A stretch of 64,000 bases of DNA from positions 1 through 64,000 of the forward strand of contig NZ_JAPDPE010000006.1 of assembly GCF_026283955.1 (NCBI RefSeq), in the 5' to 3' direction. The position numbers and the translations under genes are program-made. The DNA comes from Dyella silvatica. GTDB lineage: Bacteria; Pseudomonadota; Gammaproteobacteria; Xanthomonadales; Rhodanobacteraceae. The notes under the pieces were generated by a model. It did no database searches and had not been told where the DNA came from. It was given only the letters and a program-made list of their open reading frames with translations. Shown here piece after piece: positions 20,783-29,476 of this stretch (positions are counted from its first letter, which is position 1; the number at the start of each line of letters is the position of its first letter).

Positions 20783-21936
20783 AACGCTATCCGGCGATCA
20801 CTTTGATATGGCTGAGTTTGATCTGAGTGACTCAGATCCGAGTGATCCAATTCTAACGCTTGCTTTGGCGCCGTTCTGGCTGTCCAGGCGGGGAAGGCCC
20901 CCAACGCATCGGCCAGCAGTTGCTCAGCCCCGAGCCGCAACGCCTCGCGCCGACGAAAAGCCGAGCGATGGTTGCTGGCAACATCCGCCTCGGATTTGCG
21001 CGACGGCTCTTGCGGAAGAATGAACCAGCCGTTGCCGACCCGGCGCCCGCCCTGCTCCTGCCAGAAGCCGTCGTAATCGGCCTGGAAGCGGCTACGCACC
21101 GCGCGCAAGGGATGGGCGGCATTGCTTACCGCCCATACGCGCTTGATCCCGTACTGCCGGGCAAAGGCATACACAAGGGACAGCAACAGCTGCTTTGGCC
21201 GCATGCCGTACAAATTGCGGGTGAGATTGCGCACGACGTCTTTGGCCTGCTCGCCGGCCGGCCCCTGGATGCAGCCGATGGCCACGGTCGGCCAATAATC
21301 AATCACGCTCATGCTGGCGCGGTAAAGCAACTGGTCGTCCGCAGCGCGAAGCTCAATGTTTAACTCGCCCTCGCTACCCATCAAGATCGGCGGCCGCAGG
21401 CAAATCCGCAGCGGGCTGCCATCTTTCAGGGTCAGCGTACCCAGGGTGGCGTTTCCGTCGACGTAAATGGCCTTGAACAGCGCCGGCGGCAACCGGGTGA
21501 GGGTGAAGCGATAGTGACGCTGAATGCTCAACAGCCGCGCCCGGCGATTCCAGTGCACGTTGATATAACGATGAAAATGGCGCTCCAGCACGCGGGGGTC
21601 GCGCTGGCGGTACTCGCACATTGGCGGATTGCGATAGACAAAACCCAGAAAACGGCCATGCCGCAAGGGCATACCCAGCGCGCGCACCGCATATTTGGCG
21701 GCTTTGATGCAGCGCTTGAGGGTACTGCCGCTCCAGTCGGTGCGACCGCGCAACGAGCCGAGGAAGTTCGCCATAACCCGCGGGCGATCCAGGCGGCCCA
21801 GGCTCTCAAGCTGCTCGGCGACGAACAAACGGAGCTTATCGAGCGTGCTCGAAGCGCTATCGGCACACTCATTGGCGGCAAAAAGGCCACCGATATGGAG
21901 CGCTTCGGCTCTAGGTTGGTTGTTCAGCTTGTTCAA
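20770..21936 (-). CDS. VirK/YbjX-family protein (DUF535)
   Basis: A 388-residue protein of the VirK/YbjX (DUF535) family, recognised from the central part (RRARLLSIQRHYRF, VDGNATLGTLTLKDGSPLRICLRPP, IGCIQGPAGEQAKDVVRNLTRNLYGMRPKQLLL, RVWAVSNAAHP). Family members are linked to envelope integrity or antimicrobial-peptide resistance and virulence; the molecular activity is unknown. The C-terminus (EALRLGAEQLL onward) is longer than the usual family end and finishes in a polar DHSDLSHSD run encoded by palindromic DNA. It overlaps the ECF sigma-factor start, making it the likely first gene of the signalling operon. It has no signal peptide. Confidence 0.85.
   Translation of the reverse strand: MNKLNNQPRAEALHIGGLFAANECADSASSTLDKLRLFVAEQLESLGRLDRPRVMANFLGSLRGRTDWSGSTLKRCIKAAKYAVRALGMPLRHGRFLGFVYRNPPMCEYRQRDPRVLERHFHRYINVHWNRRARLLSIQRHYRFTLTRLPPALFKAIYVDGNATLGTLTLKDGSPLRICLRPPILMGSEGELNIELRAADDQLLYRASMSVIDYWPTVAIGCIQGPAGEQAKDVVRNLTRNLYGMRPKQLLLSLVYAFARQYGIKRVWAVSNAAHPLRAVRSRFQADYDGFWQEQGGRRVGNGWFILPQEPSRKSEADVASNHRSAFRRREALRLGAEQLLADALGAFPAWTARTAPKQALELDHSDLSHSDQTQPYQSDRRIALWTS
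20820..20838. promoter_or_regulatory. 19-bp perfect palindrome upstream of the ECF sigma gene
   Basis: GATCTGAGTGACTCAGATC is a perfect inverted repeat with a one-base centre. It lies 38-56 nt upstream of the sigma-factor GTG, within the last codons of the VirK-like gene. Its size and position suit a dimeric repressor site or an internal promoter. No matching regulator is known to me. Confidence 0.4.
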
Positions 21937-22188
21937 AACGCGTGACCCGTATGAGTGCTATGTCCTCCTCCAAGACGTTTACGGATCGAAATTTTGAAAT
22001 GGCGGGCCGATCTTTTTCTCAGGCACCCCCGCACGGCGCCGGTTATGGCGTCCCAGGCCAGTTCTCAAGCCAAACGCGGCATTGCCATCCGTGCAGCCCG
22101 ATGCCGGCCCAAGCCGGCCCTCAGCGTGTGCGTCGATCGCGCCTGGCGAGGCGCCTTGCCGCAAAGGGCGTCGCATGCATCACGCGGT

Positions 22189-23031
22189 TTAGCGCCGTGT
22201 CGCCAGCACACCGTCCAGAGCTTGTTGCGCCTTGAAGCCGGCCTTCTCCAGACGCTTCATCACTTCGCGCGGAACGTCGCGGTCGCTGGTGAGCTTGTTC
22301 GGGCTACCGGTGTAGTGAAACAGGCGTCCGCCACGGCGAAGCACCCGGGCAAGTTGATCGTAAAACACCTGCGAATAGAGCTCACCGGCAATGCCGAAGC
22401 GCGGCGGGTCGTGCAGCAAGGCGTCGACCGAGGCGTCGGCAACCTGGGCAATAGCCTGTGACACGTCGGCATGGGTGAGTTGCAGGCGGCCGCCGCCAGC
22501 GGGTTCATCGGGGTCCGGCGACCATGGATTAAGCGTGCGCAACCACAACACATCCGGGTTTTTCTCGAACGAATGGATGCGCGCCACGCCAGCCTCCAGG
22601 CAGCAAGCCGCGAAATAGCCCAGGCCGCCGCAGGTATCGAGCAATACCTTGCCGCGCGGCTCGACCAGCGCCACCTTGCGGCGTGCATCCTCAAACGGCG
22701 AATCCTTCGCCGTGGGTAGCATCTTGATGCCGTCGATCTCGAAGGTAGGCGCCCCCCATTCCGTCGGCACCAGTTTGATCAACGACCCGGAAAAGCGCGA
22801 CGCCGGTGCAAATTCATCGCCGTCCCAGTAGTAGATCGTGCGGTCTTTCAGCTTGTGCGGATAAGGATAGTGCTGCCCCCGCCATTGCCAGCTGTCCGCC
22901 TGCAACGACGCGTTGCCGTGTGAGCGGCCCAGATCCAGTGAGCCGACCCATTCGCCTGCACCAGCGTCGCGTGCGGCCAACAGCGGCTCGACCATGGTGC
23001 GCGTGATCAGCGGACCGGAATAATGCGACAC
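22189..23031 (-). CDS. Class I SAM-dependent methyltransferase
   Basis: A 280-residue protein. An N-terminal beta-rich part is followed by a Rossmann methyltransferase domain: motif I KVLLDTCGGLGYFAACCLEAG, acidic motif II (HSFEKNPDV), and a post-motif DPPRFGIAG, then LRRGGRLFHYTGSPN. The DPPR signature and layout recall spermidine-synthase-like or RNA/DNA-modifying methyltransferases, but the substrate is not determined. GTG 23031 is preferred over a GTG at 23124 because AGGAG (complement of 23042-23046) lies 10 nt upstream and the upstream residues look non-native. It stands alone, after a 250-nt spacer from the FecI operon. Confidence 0.75.
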   Translation of the reverse strand: MSHYSGPLITRTMVEPLLAARDAGAGEWVGSLDLGRSHGNASLQADSWQWRGQHYPYPHKLKDRTIYYWDGDEFAPASRFSGSLIKLVPTEWGAPTFEIDGIKMLPTAKDSPFEDARRKVALVEPRGKVLLDTCGGLGYFAACCLEAGVARIHSFEKNPDVLWLRTLNPWSPDPDEPAGGGRLQLTHADVSQAIAQVADASVDALLHDPPRFGIAGELYSQVFYDQLARVLRRGGRLFHYTGSPNKLTSDRDVPREVMKRLEKAGFKAQQALDGVLATRR

Positions 23032-23534
23032 GATGGGGAGTCTCCTGGCATAGCGGCGAAACGTAGGGAGATGGCCCAGACGGGAGGCACACCTCGGTAA
23101 AGCGCGGACGATCCCCCAGACCACGCCGAATGGTCAAGCACTAACCATGCACGAGCCCATTCAAACCATCAGCCTGATTCATCATCGCGGTGCTACCGCA
23201 CGCTTGAAGCGCTAACGCAACGAAGGCCTTCCTGCTGGCAGCCGCCATGCCATCGCGCGCGCGATCGTTTGGCATGATCTGCATGCTTACCGTTGGTCGT
23301 TCGATCACCCACGCGACTCAGCCGATGGCCGCGAGCGCAGATACATCGCCTGCATCCAAGGTCATTCGACAGCCAGCCGCAAGTTTACAGGCGCAACAGC
23401 GACACCCTCGTCAATACGCCCTATCCACTGCGAGTCGGCTCGCCCGATTTGTGATTGGCGCACACATAAATTTGGCAAAGCATTGGAGATACTTCCTGGA
23501 TGTCACACCCAGTGGCGACCATCGAGAGAAGCTT
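23032..23534. other. Intergenic region of about 500 nt
   Basis: Divergent spacer between the methyltransferase and the autotransporter gene. The autotransporter frame stays open back to 23247, but the upstream residues lack any signal-peptide or domain character. I see no RNA gene or strong promoter. Confidence 0.45.
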
Positions 23535-24851
23535 ATGCTGCCCCCTATCCGCGACCTGGCCCCATGGTGCGAGGCCATGGATCGCGCTCCCCGCAAACAG
23601 CCAGTTCTACTTCAAACCGTCATAAAAGCAGCGCACCTGTGTGCCAGAAGCCGCGCATGGATGATGATCGGCGCGGCCCTGGTTGTGCTGCCGCTGTCGG
23701 CAATTGCCGGTGGTAACGGCGCAGCAACACCGTCGCCATTCATGCCGCAGCAGGCCGCTTCGTTCAATCAGTTTGGTGGCTCGTACAATCAGCTGGCGGT
23801 GGGCACGGCGTTGCAATCGCTGCCCGCTCGCAGTGCATTGCGCGCATCGCTGCTTAGTCAGCTCCCGGCCGACGGCGCCAGCGGCCGCGCCGAATACGAC
23901 CGTCTTTCGGGCGAAATCCATGCCTCGGTCAGTACACAGATGATCGACGACAGCCACTTCGCGCGCGACGATGTGCTTGCCCGTCTCAGCCAAAGTTGCG
24001 GCGCGGACTGCGCCAATGGAAGCCACTTGTGGGCACTCACTTCGGCCGCGTGGAGCCGTCAAGGTAACGATGGCAACGCCGGTGCCGTAACGCGCGACAT
24101 GGGCGGCGTGATGGGCGGTGTCGACACCCTGATTTTCGACAATGCCTGGCGCGTGGGCCTGCTCTTTGGCTATGCCCACTCAAACCTGGATGCGGATAGC
24201 CGCTACTCCACCGCCAGCACCCACGACACCACCTACGGTGCATACGCCGGCACGCAATGGGGCGCCTTGTCGCTCAAGCTGGGGGCGGCCTATGTACGCC
24301 ACGATATTTCTGCGGATCGACTTATCCAGGCTCCCGGCATCGCCACCGGACACGCTCTGAGCAACTATTACGGCAACACCGCCCAGGTATTTGGCGAGCT
24401 GGGCTATCAACTGTCATGGGGCGCCACCGCGTGGCAGCCTTACCTGCAACTGGCCCAGGTGCACCAGAACGTCGAAGCGTTTCGCGAGGCCGGCAGCCTG
24501 GCAAACCTTTCCGGCCGCAGTCAGCAGGCCGACGTGACGTTCTCGACCTTGGGTGTGCACGTAACAGCCCATAGCTTTCAGCTGGGAACGGTGCCGGTAT
24601 ACGCACGGGCCGGTGTTGGCTGGCGTCACGCCATGGGCGATGTGGACCTGAATCACGACTTCGCCTTTCGCGATGGAAGCAGCTTCGGCGTGCGGGGCAC
24701 CACCGTCAGCCGCGATATCGCCGTGGCCGATGTAGGCCTGGATTTCAGCCTGGCAGCGGATGCGATTTTCTCGCTGAGCTATAACGGCCAGGCCGGCAGC
24801 CAGCGCAGCACCGATCAAAGCCTGACCGCTGCGCTATCGATCCGGTTCTAA
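23535..24851 (+). CDS. Autotransporter-type beta-barrel protein with short N-terminal region
   Basis: A 438-residue protein. A long N-region (about 1-42) precedes a hydrophobic signal segment (MMIGAALVVLPLSAIAGG), resembling extended signal peptides of type V secretion. Then comes a helical region of about 90 residues (LQSLPARSALRASLLSQL onward) with a CGADC Cys pair. The C-terminal 270 residues form an autotransporter barrel (LWALTSAAWSRQGNDGNAG, VDTLIFDNAWRVGLLFGYAHSNLD, final LSIRF with terminal Phe). There is no large passenger, so it may be a stand-alone outer-membrane barrel, or its passenger was lost. A strong hairpin follows the stop. The start codon is not certain: 23658 is another choice. 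Confidence 0.8.
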   Translation: MLPPIRDLAPWCEAMDRAPRKQPVLLQTVIKAAHLCARSRAWMMIGAALVVLPLSAIAGGNGAATPSPFMPQQAASFNQFGGSYNQLAVGTALQSLPARSALRASLLSQLPADGASGRAEYDRLSGEIHASVSTQMIDDSHFARDDVLARLSQSCGADCANGSHLWALTSAAWSRQGNDGNAGAVTRDMGGVMGGVDTLIFDNAWRVGLLFGYAHSNLDADSRYSTASTHDTTYGAYAGTQWGALSLKLGAAYVRHDISADRLIQAPGIATGHALSNYYGNTAQVFGELGYQLSWGATAWQPYLQLAQVHQNVEAFREAGSLANLSGRSQQADVTFSTLGVHVTAHSFQLGTVPVYARAGVGWRHAMGDVDLNHDFAFRDGSSFGVRGTTVSRDIAVADVGLDFSLAADAIFSLSYNGQAGSQRSTDQSLTAALSIRF

Positions 24852-24867
24852 TACCTGAGCAACCACA

Positions 24868-24894
24868 CCAGCGCCGCCCCATCGGCGGCGCTGG
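24868..24894. terminator. Hairpin between convergent genes
   Basis: CCAGCGCCGCC (24868-24878) pairs perfectly with GGCGGCGCTGG (24884-24894), an 11-bp stem with a 5-nt loop, 17 nt after the autotransporter stop. No T-run, but its position between convergent genes supports a terminator role. Confidence 0.6.
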
Positions 24895-25039
24895 CAGCAA
24901 GACCACTTCGTCGAAATCAGGGGCATGCTCGCAGCGCGTATCGATGTCTGTGCAAGGCCAGGAGCATGGCTTTAGATGGCGCCGGTCGGTCGATCGACGA
25001 CGCCATCGACAAGCATGCATCGCTGCAACGGCCCCGGCG

Positions 25040-25507
25040 CTACCTGCAAATGTTTCCCCACACGACGGTATCTAGAATCGTGCCCTTGTCATCGGTCGTA
25101 ATCTTCAGCACACAGCCATCGGTGTCACGCTTGTAATAACCCGTTGCCGCGTATTGATCCTGGTAGATCGGCACCGGAGCAATACCTGCGCCGCCTTGCG
25201 TAGTGCCGATAATTTCCGAGCCCACGTATGCCGAACCCGTCTTCACGAAGCTGCTCGTGTTGCTGGGCCGAAAATCGTTCCAGTCATATTCGGCCGAGGC
25301 ACCGGGTATTTTTGAGAACAGCAACTGCTTGGGCAAGACCATTTGCGGCTTGCCGTAGTTGGCGATGGCAACCTGGATATTTTGGCCGATCAGCGTTCGC
25401 GCCTGCTTGGCGACGCCCGAATCAGCACCGGGTAACTGCGTCGCGCAACCCATCACAACGGCGCAAGAAAGCAAAATGACATATCTGATACAGCGGCGAT
25501 CCAACAT
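25040..25507 (-). CDS. Small lipoprotein of unknown function
   Basis: A 155-residue protein with a lipoprotein signal (YVILLSCAVVMGC, lipobox VMGC). The mature part contains ARTLIGQNIQVAIANYGKP, a pattern common in small outer-membrane lipoproteins of the BamE/OmlA style, followed by a Thr/Ser/Gly-rich middle and a C-terminal CVLKITTDDKGTILDTVVWGN strand pair. ATG 25507 is chosen because GGAG lies 6 nt upstream; a TTG at 25519 is the first possible start. No operon partner. Function unknown. Confidence 0.8.
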   Translation of the reverse strand: MLDRRCIRYVILLSCAVVMGCATQLPGADSGVAKQARTLIGQNIQVAIANYGKPQMVLPKQLLFSKIPGASAEYDWNDFRPSNTSSFVKTGSAYVGSEIIGTTQGGAGIAPVPIYQDQYAATGYYKRDTDGCVLKITTDDKGTILDTVVWGNICR

Positions 25508-25911
25508 GCTCTGCTCCAATCCTGGGACTTCGACGATTTACCTGCATACAAAGACTCGCCCCTGGCCAATGGCGAACACCCTGGCCGGAGCAGCAACGCG
25601 ATGAGTCGGTTTCTATTCGCAGTGGAGCCTCAAGGGAAGCCTCTGCATCGCCAAAGCATGCCGCAGGTGCCCGCCGACGATCAAGCAACGCGCCAGCACT
25701 CCGACAGCGGCCACGGCTTGATACTCGGCACCACGGCGCCTTGCATATGGCAAGAGTTTTTCAAGCGCCACAAATGAGCTGAAAGCCGAGATCATCCTCC
25801 TCACACAGCGGAGGACTTCGCTGGCGATTTATAGCTATGCCGCCGTGCGGGCAGGCATGCACGTCCTCGCTTTAAGCAAACCCGCGAGCAAAATGAATTT
25901 CCATCCATAGA
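25508..25911. other. Gene-free stretch of about 400 nt
   Basis: Between the lipoprotein gene and the tandem terminators of the next gene. Short frames exist (one of 63 codons at 25613-25804 on the minus strand) but lack a properly spaced ribosome site or recognisable sequence. I see nothing else. Confidence 0.5.
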
Positions 25912-25941
25912 AAAGCCGTCTCTCGATAGCGAGACGGCTTT
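25912..25941 (-). terminator. Rho-independent terminator (distal of two)
   Basis: AAAGCCGTCTC (25912-25922) pairs with GAGACGGCTTT (25931-25941). Read on the minus strand the stem is followed by TTTT, so it backs up the terminator at 25973. Confidence 0.75.
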
Positions 25942-25972
25942 ACATCACTGGCGAATTGCTCGCATATGCAAA

Positions 25973-26001
25973 AGCGCCGAGGGGCTATACCCCTCGGCGC
26001 T
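25973..26001 (-). terminator. Rho-independent terminator of the secreted-protein gene
   Basis: AGCGCCGAGGGG (25973-25984) pairs perfectly with CCCCTCGGCGCT (25990-26001) around a 5-nt loop. On the minus strand the stem runs into TTTT, 40 nt past the stop of the gene ending at 26040. Confidence 0.85.
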
Positions 26002-26039
26002 CAGTTTCATGCAACGCAACAGCTTGTGCGCTTGAACGC

Positions 26040-27140
26040 TTAGTTCGACTCAGTGAACTGAATCGACGGCGTCGCTCCACCCGAAGCAGCGCATGCACCC
26101 AGGTTCAGATTATTGTATTCCCCAGTGGTGCCGCCGTTGGCCGGGCCCACGCAAGTCGGCGCATTGGTGCTTCCATCGTTCACCGAGAGCTTGACTGTCA
26201 GCGACGAGCCACTGTTGAAGTTTGCCGCGGCCGACTCCGAGCCGTCACCCACGATATTGAACTCCGACTGCATCCAGGTCGAGGCAATCTCAAGCGTGCT
26301 ATCGCTCTGGCTAATCGCATAGGCGGTGGTGCCGTAGGTGAACGTCACCGTATCCAGCCCATTGGCAGAAGCCGTACCCGAGAGCTTCACCTTGGCGAGA
26401 TTCGCGGCCAGAACATTGGGAACGGCTACCGCATCGCTATTGGTATAACAGCCATTGTATCCCTGGCTGAAACTGCCCCAGCCAGCGGGGCAAGTATCAT
26501 TCGGGCCAATGAACAGCCAGTTCTGGATAAATGCCTGCGGATTGCCACCGCCATTATCCGTCGAGTAAATAAATTGCTGCCAGGTCGAGCAGGCGGCGTA
26601 ACCGTTATCCGCGCAATACGGCGAGGTATTACCCAGTTGAACGACATCGTCGCTGATATTGGTATTGAGCTGCAGAGTATATTTATTTGCCCCATAGTTG
26701 CCTGACTCGGACTTCACGCCCTTCACCGTGGGAAAACTTCCCACCGCCGAGCTGGTCAGGTTCGCCGTCAAAGCGGAGTAATCATTGCCGGCACCGGCCT
26801 GGTTCGCAGTTTTACCCGTCATGGCCCTGCTGGCGATGCCGCCCATCACGCCTGGTTTGCCCAGGGTGGGCGGCGACGAGCGATATCCCGACACCTGGCC
26901 GCAGGTTTCTTTCTTCCAGATATGGTTGGGATAAGAAACACTCCAGCAGCCTGCTGCGGGTGGCCCGACCTGCTTGATGTTCTCGTGCCAGGACTGCAAC
27001 GCCTGAGCCTGCGCTTGAACAGCGACTTCATTGCTTGCCTGCGCAGCAAAAGTAGCCGACAGCGGCATCATGCTCAGAAGCCCTGCAACGACTGCGACGT
27101 GGATCAAACTACGCACACCGAACTTGATTTTCGATTGCAT
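26040..27140 (-). CDS. Secreted protein of unknown function, Cys- and Gly-rich
   Basis: A 366-residue protein with a Sec signal (SLIHVAVVAGLLSMMPLSATFAAQ). The mature part has paired Cys (CWSVSYP..KKETC, YCADNGYAAC, CPAGWGSFSQGYNGC, CVGP..LGAC), beta-rich Ser/Gly/Asn segments and a C-terminus ending SIQFTESN. The layout resembles a family of secreted proteins found in bacteria and fungi that I cannot name. The start at 27140 follows GGGAG at 9 nt; a longer frame to 27215 has no signal-peptide logic. The gene is followed by two tandem terminators and preceded by an unusually AT-rich leader region, which suggests strong, separately controlled expression. Confidence 0.8.
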   Translation of the reverse strand: MQSKIKFGVRSLIHVAVVAGLLSMMPLSATFAAQASNEVAVQAQAQALQSWHENIKQVGPPAAGCWSVSYPNHIWKKETCGQVSGYRSSPPTLGKPGVMGGIASRAMTGKTANQAGAGNDYSALTANLTSSAVGSFPTVKGVKSESGNYGANKYTLQLNTNISDDVVQLGNTSPYCADNGYAACSTWQQFIYSTDNGGGNPQAFIQNWLFIGPNDTCPAGWGSFSQGYNGCYTNSDAVAVPNVLAANLAKVKLSGTASANGLDTVTFTYGTTAYAISQSDSTLEIASTWMQSEFNIVGDGSESAAANFNSGSSLTVKLSVNDGSTNAPTCVGPANGGTTGEYNNLNLGACAASGGATPSIQFTESN

Positions 27141-27947
27141 GAATTCATTCTCCCGTTGATTTAGACCATTTCGGTTGGACTGATGAGTGCACCCCACTTC
27201 GGCACTCAGTAACAACTAACGCGAAACAACCCGCTTACCCCCCTATCTTTTTTCGTCACGCTTTAATCACTAATGTGAAAATGCTTTTGACATTTGACTC
27301 ATCTTCTATGGCCTCAACGTTTTATCCGACCGCGTGACGATTTCATGTGATGCCAATGTTTTTTTTGCCACGCGCTTCACATACTCCCTCGCTTATTTCG
27401 CGATTTGCCGATCAGTCAACTGGTATGGATGAGATGAGCTTCACGTCATCTCATCGCGCGAGGCATAGGTGCTTCGTTGACCGAAGATCAGCCGCGAAAA
27501 AATAAACCTGGTGAAGGAACACGCGCGGCAGGACGACATCAGGTTGAATGCCTTGTTGATCAAGACATCTCGATTGAGACTTGCCTCAATCCATCGACAC
27601 ATGGGAACCGACCATCACTGAATCGAGTGAGGACTACACCTTCACGGCGTGAACAGCGACGAATAGAAGGGAACGACAGCCACGCAGCTGATGTGTACCA
27701 GCCATTTAGCCTGCGTGCCGGAACACTCACGTCGGGTCGATAGCAAATCCTATCGACCGATCATGGCCGGCAGTCGCAGCCGAATTATCGCGCCGCATGG
27801 AAGAATCCATTGAGGTGACTACTCAGCCGATAAAGGTGCCTCGCATGAAAAATGCAGGCATGCCAAACATCACTATGCCGTTTGGGCCAAAGCTACCAGC
27901 GAAGCATGCATATGGTGGGATATGCCCGGTGCTGAAGGCCGCGGAAT
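27141..27947. other. AT-rich intergenic region, about 800 nt
   Basis: The part from 27180 to 27420 is clearly more AT-rich than its surroundings and presumably holds the promoter of the secreted-protein gene. GATGAGATGA (27428-27437) forms a perfect 10-bp inverted repeat with TCATCTCATC (27446-27455), loop 8 nt, a possible operator or terminator. An 89-codon frame at 27477-27743 starts with TTG and shows no recognisable features. No other gene seen. Confidence 0.5.
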
Positions 27948-28977
27948 TCAGCCCGTTCGATCTGCGGCCCTGGTGTGGCTTTTCCCGCGCGCACTTGAGC
28001 GACGCACCACCAACTTCACTGGCAGGATCGCGCTCTGCGCTGGTTCGTTGCGAATCAGGCGTAGCAGATTGCTCACCAGCATTTCGCCGGCCTGCTTGGT
28101 GTCTTGCACCACGGTGGTCAGGGGCGGGTTGACGAAACTGGCCATGGGAATGTCGTCGAAACCGGCCAGGGCGACATCTTGCGGCACGCTTAAACCATGC
28201 TCGCTCAATGCATGCATGGCGCCGATGGCAATCAAATCGCTGGCGGCGAATACCGCATCGAATTCCACATGCCGTTGCAATAGCGTTTGCATGGCTTCGT
28301 AACCGGAGCGTTCGGTGCTTTCCGCATTCACCTGCAGCATTTGCATAGCCGCGATAACGTTCGAAGAATTCCGGGTAATGACTCGACGCATCGCCGAGAA
28401 ACGCGATCTGCCGGCAACCTTGTTCAAGCAGGTGCTCGGCGACCACCTGGCCACCATGAAAATTATCGCAGCCGATGGAAATATCCAGTTGATCGGGCAA
28501 CACCGCACCCCAGCGGACGAAGCGTGTTTCTTGTGCGACTAGCTTGCCCAGCTTGTCGCAATAGGCCAGGTAATCGCCATAGCCAAGCAAGATGATGCCG
28601 TCGGCTTTTTTGCTATCGGCAAAATCGGCATGCCAATCGTGCGAAAACTGCTGAAACGAAATCAGCAAATCGTAATGCTGTTTTGCGCAGGCGCGGGTAA
28701 TCGAACCAAGCATCGACAAGAAAAACGGATTGATATGCGACTCGTCGGCGGTGGGATCTTCAAAGAACAACAAAGCCAGCGTCCCCGAGTGCCGCTTACG
28801 CAGGTTCGATGCGTTCTTGTCGACTTTGTAATTGAGCTCATCCGCTGCCGCCTGCACCCGCCGCCGCGTTTCTTCGCTGACCTGCTGGCTGCCACGCAGT
28901 GCACGCGATACGGTGGCCTGGGAAACCCCGGCTCGGTCAGCAATATCGAAGGAGGTCGTTTTGCTCTTGATCCGCAT
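27948..28977 (-). pseudogene. LacI-family transcriptional regulator, frameshifted
   Basis: The N-terminal half (from ATG 28977) has a classical LacI helix-turn-helix (SFDIADRAGVSQATVSRALRG) and hinge, then a periplasmic-binding-protein-like sensor core. Near 28331-28350, after ERYRGYAN, the family pattern leaves this frame and continues in another one: GYEAMQTLLQRHVEFDAVFAASDLIAIGAMHALSEHG, then VALAGFDDIPMASFVNPPLTTV, ending at 27948. The original frame instead reads on as Arg/His/Cys-rich nonsense to 27823. A one-base shift (or a sequencing error) therefore splits the gene. If real, the product would bind DNA but lack its effector-sensing C-lobe. The sugar it controlled is unknown. Confidence 0.85.
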
Positions 28978-29108
28978 ATTGAACTGTGGTCTCTCCCCTG
29001 GCGTTGTCGCGATGGCCTTGGCTTGGCTGCCTTGGCTTTGGGAATGCTAGCGTGTTGTGGGGGATACGTCGCTTGGGTCGGGGGTGGCGTAGCTTTGTGC
29101 GTTTTGGT

Positions 29109-29139
29109 GGGCTGATTGGGGGGCGGGGCTGGCCGGGGG
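29109..29139 (+). other. G-quadruplex-type motif
   Basis: Four G-runs (GGG 29109-29111, G6 29118-29123, G4 29125-29128, G5 29135-29139) with loops of 6, 1 and 6 nt meet the usual G3+N1-7 rule. It sits in a G/T-rich arm beside the structured repeat. Confidence 0.4.
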
Positions 29140-29167
29140 CGCTTGTTTGTGAGGAGGAGGGGAGCTG

Positions 29168-29398
29168 GTCGCCTGCGGCGGGTTTCGAACCCCTGCCGGG
29201 GTCCGAGTCACTTTCTCTTGCGTGGCCAAGAGAAAGTAACCCAAGAGAAGGCCATCCCCGCTTGTCGCCCTTCGGGTGCGTGAGGATTGGCCGGGCTTTT
29301 CGACAGGGCTCCTGCCCTGGCGAAAAGGACTCGGCGTCCATGCCGAGTCCCCTGCGGGCATTGTCGTCCAACCCTCACCGACGCACAGGGGCCCCTGA
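29168..29398 (+). repeat. Structured repeat, copy 1
   Basis: This copy begins GTCGCCTGCGGCGGGTTTCG and contains, in order: an 11-bp hairpin ACTTTCTCTTG/CAAGAGAAAGT (29210-29237); an outer stem GTGAGG-TTGG/CCAA-CCTCAC (29280-29290 with 29368-29378); CTTTTCG/CGAAAAG (29296-29302 with 29321-29327) enclosing AGGGC/GCCCT; and GGACTCGGC/GCCGAGTCC (29327-29350). A second copy lies inverted at 29660-29907. The frames crossing it are open but differ between copies, so it is not protein-coding. Confidence 0.8.
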
Positions 29399-29476
29399 CG
29401 TCAAGAGCAAAAGCTAAAGGCGACATCAAAAGCAGCGTGCGTTATTCGCGCTGATTCTCGACCTTGCGGCTTTTCC

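Noticed and set aside
25613-25804. A 63-codon minus-strand frame
   Set aside because: AGGAGG directly abuts the ATG with no spacing, and the sequence is not recognisable.
27477-27743. An 89-codon frame in the AT-rich intergenic region
   Set aside because: TTG start, no Shine-Dalgarno site at a proper distance, and no recognisable sequence.
29188-29205. A GGTTTCGAACCCC-like stretch resembling a tRNA T-arm
   Set aside because: No acceptor, D or anticodon arm can be built around it, and the second copy of the repeat has a different sequence there.
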